NCBI GenBank assembly: GCA_965200005.1
Contig: OZ241331.1
Location: forward strand, 2,356,001 to 2,420,000
Origin: Aldehydirespirator sp965200005
GTDB lineage: Bacteria > Actinomycetota > Acidimicrobiia > Acidimicrobiales > Aldehydirespiratoraceae
Length of the DNA: 64,000 nt
Direction of reading: 5' to 3'
Shown here: one piece after another, positions 63,030 through 64,000 of the stretch
Numbering within the stretch: position 1 is the stretch's first letter
How the letters are laid out: each line of letters begins with the position of its first letter
Notes under the pieces: generated by a model
Databases searched by the model: none
Told to the model about the DNA's origin: nothing
The model's input: the letters and a program-made list of their open reading frames with translations, nothing else
Made by a program: the position numbers and the translations under genes

Positions 63030-64000
63030 CTAGCGGAGTCGCCGACGCTTGTCCAGGAACCGGTAGACGTCTAGCAGGTCAATTCCCGGAAAGGGCAAAA
63101 ACGAGCCCAGCGAGGGCGGCAGTGCCGAGAGCACATGGCTGCGCTGTGCCGCCGACGGCCACGCCACACCCTGCCACTCTTTGACCAGCGACGGGTCGGG
63201 TTGTACATCGCGTGTCCTAGCGAATTCACGACGCAGTGTCTCTGAACCACGGAACCAGTGCGCCTCTGCTTTGGTGGTACCGAGCGTGACTGCATACGGG
63301 ATACGGTCGTTTTCGGTCTCGATATAGGTCATGCAGAAGTACTCGCCGTCGTCAAGCACCGTGTATTGCTCATGCAACAAGAAGTGTCCCAGGGTTATCC
63401 AGGCCTGGCGTGCTCCCCACTGGCGCGGCACCCGCTCCCCTTCGAGACTGCCGTCCGCCGTAACCGGAAACTTCAAGCCGTCGTTCTCATACGCCTTGGT
63501 GATGATGCCGTCGGGGTCGGTGCGAAGGAAGTGAACGGGAAGCCCCAGATGCACGGTCGCCAGGTTTGTGAAGCGATGCGCAGCCATTTCATAGGAGATG
63601 TAGAAGGTCTCTTTGAGGTCCTCAACACTGATGTCTTGCTGATCCTTGGCTTCAAGTAGCAACTCGATCGCCGGAGCCTCTGGCGCGAGCACGGCAGCGG
63701 AGAAGTAGTTCGACTCGATGCGCTGGCGCAGGTAGCCACCGAAGTCCTTGGTGTCGCTGTGTTCTAGTGCGAAATGTCCCAGGGTTTGCATCAGCACAGA
63801 ACGTGCCTGGCGCACTTTGAGGCTGTTCTGATCGCCGATGTAGATCACTCGATCGCGGGTGTCGGTGATCGAACGAGCGGTTCTGGGAAGTCCCGAAACT
63901 CGCTCAATACGGAAGCCATAGGAAGTGGCGATCTCGGTGAGCACTCGCTCGCTGACGGGCCCTTGACCCGGGTATCCGGCTTGAGCCAACCGTCGTGTGG
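63030..64000 (-). CDS. XRE/IrrE-type transcriptional regulator (RamB/ScfR-like), 5' end beyond the window
   Basis: 323 codons are visible with no stop up to base 64000, so the N-terminus (expected helix-turn-helix) is missing. The visible part begins after the HTH region with RRLAQAGYPGQGPVSERV, then a ScfR/RamB-like region and a degenerate metallopeptidase motif GHFALEHSD in place of HExxH, followed by FSAAVLAPEAPAIELL. A C-terminal domain (HWFRGSETLRREFARTRDV) resembles the acyl-CoA-responsive family. The regulator may sense acyl-CoA or propionyl metabolites by family analogy; no target is known. Confidence 0.75.
   Translation of the reverse strand, partial: TRRLAQAGYPGQGPVSERVLTEIATSYGFRIERVSGLPRTARSITDTRDRVIYIGDQNSLKVRQARSVLMQTLGHFALEHSDTKDFGGYLRQRIESNYFSAAVLAPEAPAIELLLEAKDQQDISVEDLKETFYISYEMAAHRFTNLATVHLGLPVHFLRTDPDGIITKAYENDGLKFPVTADGSLEGERVPRQWGARQAWITLGHFLLHEQYTVLDDGEYFCMTYIETENDRIPYAVTLGTTKAEAHWFRGSETLRREFARTRDVQPDPSLVKEWQGVAWPSAAQRSHVLSALPPSLGSFLPFPGIDLLDVYRFLDKRRRLR

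Overview
The window is high-GC, gene-dense chromosomal DNA of an actinobacterium. Supporting features are a dcw (division and cell wall) cluster with ATGA/GTGA stop-start overlaps, an mtrA-mtrB-lipoprotein block, a PimB'-type mannosyltransferase, DUF3040, a TgpA-type transglutaminase and many GTG starts. Gene content and order suggest class Acidimicrobiia (an inference; no 16S gene is present). No integrase, transposase, plasmid or phage gene and no CRISPR array was seen.

Layout. 1-12.6 kb (minus): mraZ, rsmH, an ftsL-like gene, ftsI, murE, mraY, murD, ftsW, murG, murC and the start of murB, nearly all overlapping by a few bases. murF is missing from its usual place between murE and mraY. An MraZ-box-like promoter precedes mraZ, and a 292-bp spacer with strong inverted repeats separates mraZ from rsmH. 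12.7-14.4 kb (minus): a lipoate-ligase-like protein, an HNH nuclease and a small conserved protein. 14.6-19.1 kb (plus): a MoxR ATPase, a DUF58 protein and a transglutaminase. 19.2-21.0 kb (minus): DUF3040 and DinB. 21.1-24.3 kb (plus): a small membrane protein, response regulator, histidine kinase and GerMN lipoprotein. 24.4-29.3 kb (minus): PfkA, ROK sugar kinase, SRPBCC protein, PimB'-like glycosyltransferase and QueG. 29.4-31.8 kb (plus): a Tat-signal acidic protein and a GMC oxidoreductase. 31.8-32.9 kb (minus): trpD.

33.0-33.4 kb (plus) holds the RNase P RNA gene. Immediately after it lies the most interesting accessory locus (33.4-37.8 kb): a two-gene McrBC-like system made of a 935-aa coiled-coil AAA+ ATPase and a DUF2357/PD-(D/E)XK nuclease. 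The nuclease frame is broken by a +1 shift just before its C-terminus. Core genes resume at 37.8 kb: a membrane protein, a zinc-ribbon coiled-coil protein, an oxidoreductase, a HAD nucleotidase, a Dyp peroxidase, an acyl-CoA ligase, the three-gene PntA/PntA2/PntB transhydrogenase, a TrpB2-type synthase, an enoyl-CoA hydratase and tRNA-Val. Then come DUF4389, an IMPase-family phosphatase, an unknown protein, a heptad-repeat membrane protein, two adjacent acyl-CoA dehydrogenases and two tRNA genes.

54.9-64 kb (minus) is a classic housekeeping block: dnaG, glyS, recO, uppS, era, a CorC-type CBS protein, ybeY, phoH and a truncated XRE/IrrE-type regulator at the edge. Together the genes cover peptidoglycan precursor synthesis and septation, envelope signalling, glycolytic entry, NADPH balance, fatty-acyl catabolism, replication/translation housekeeping and one candidate defence module.
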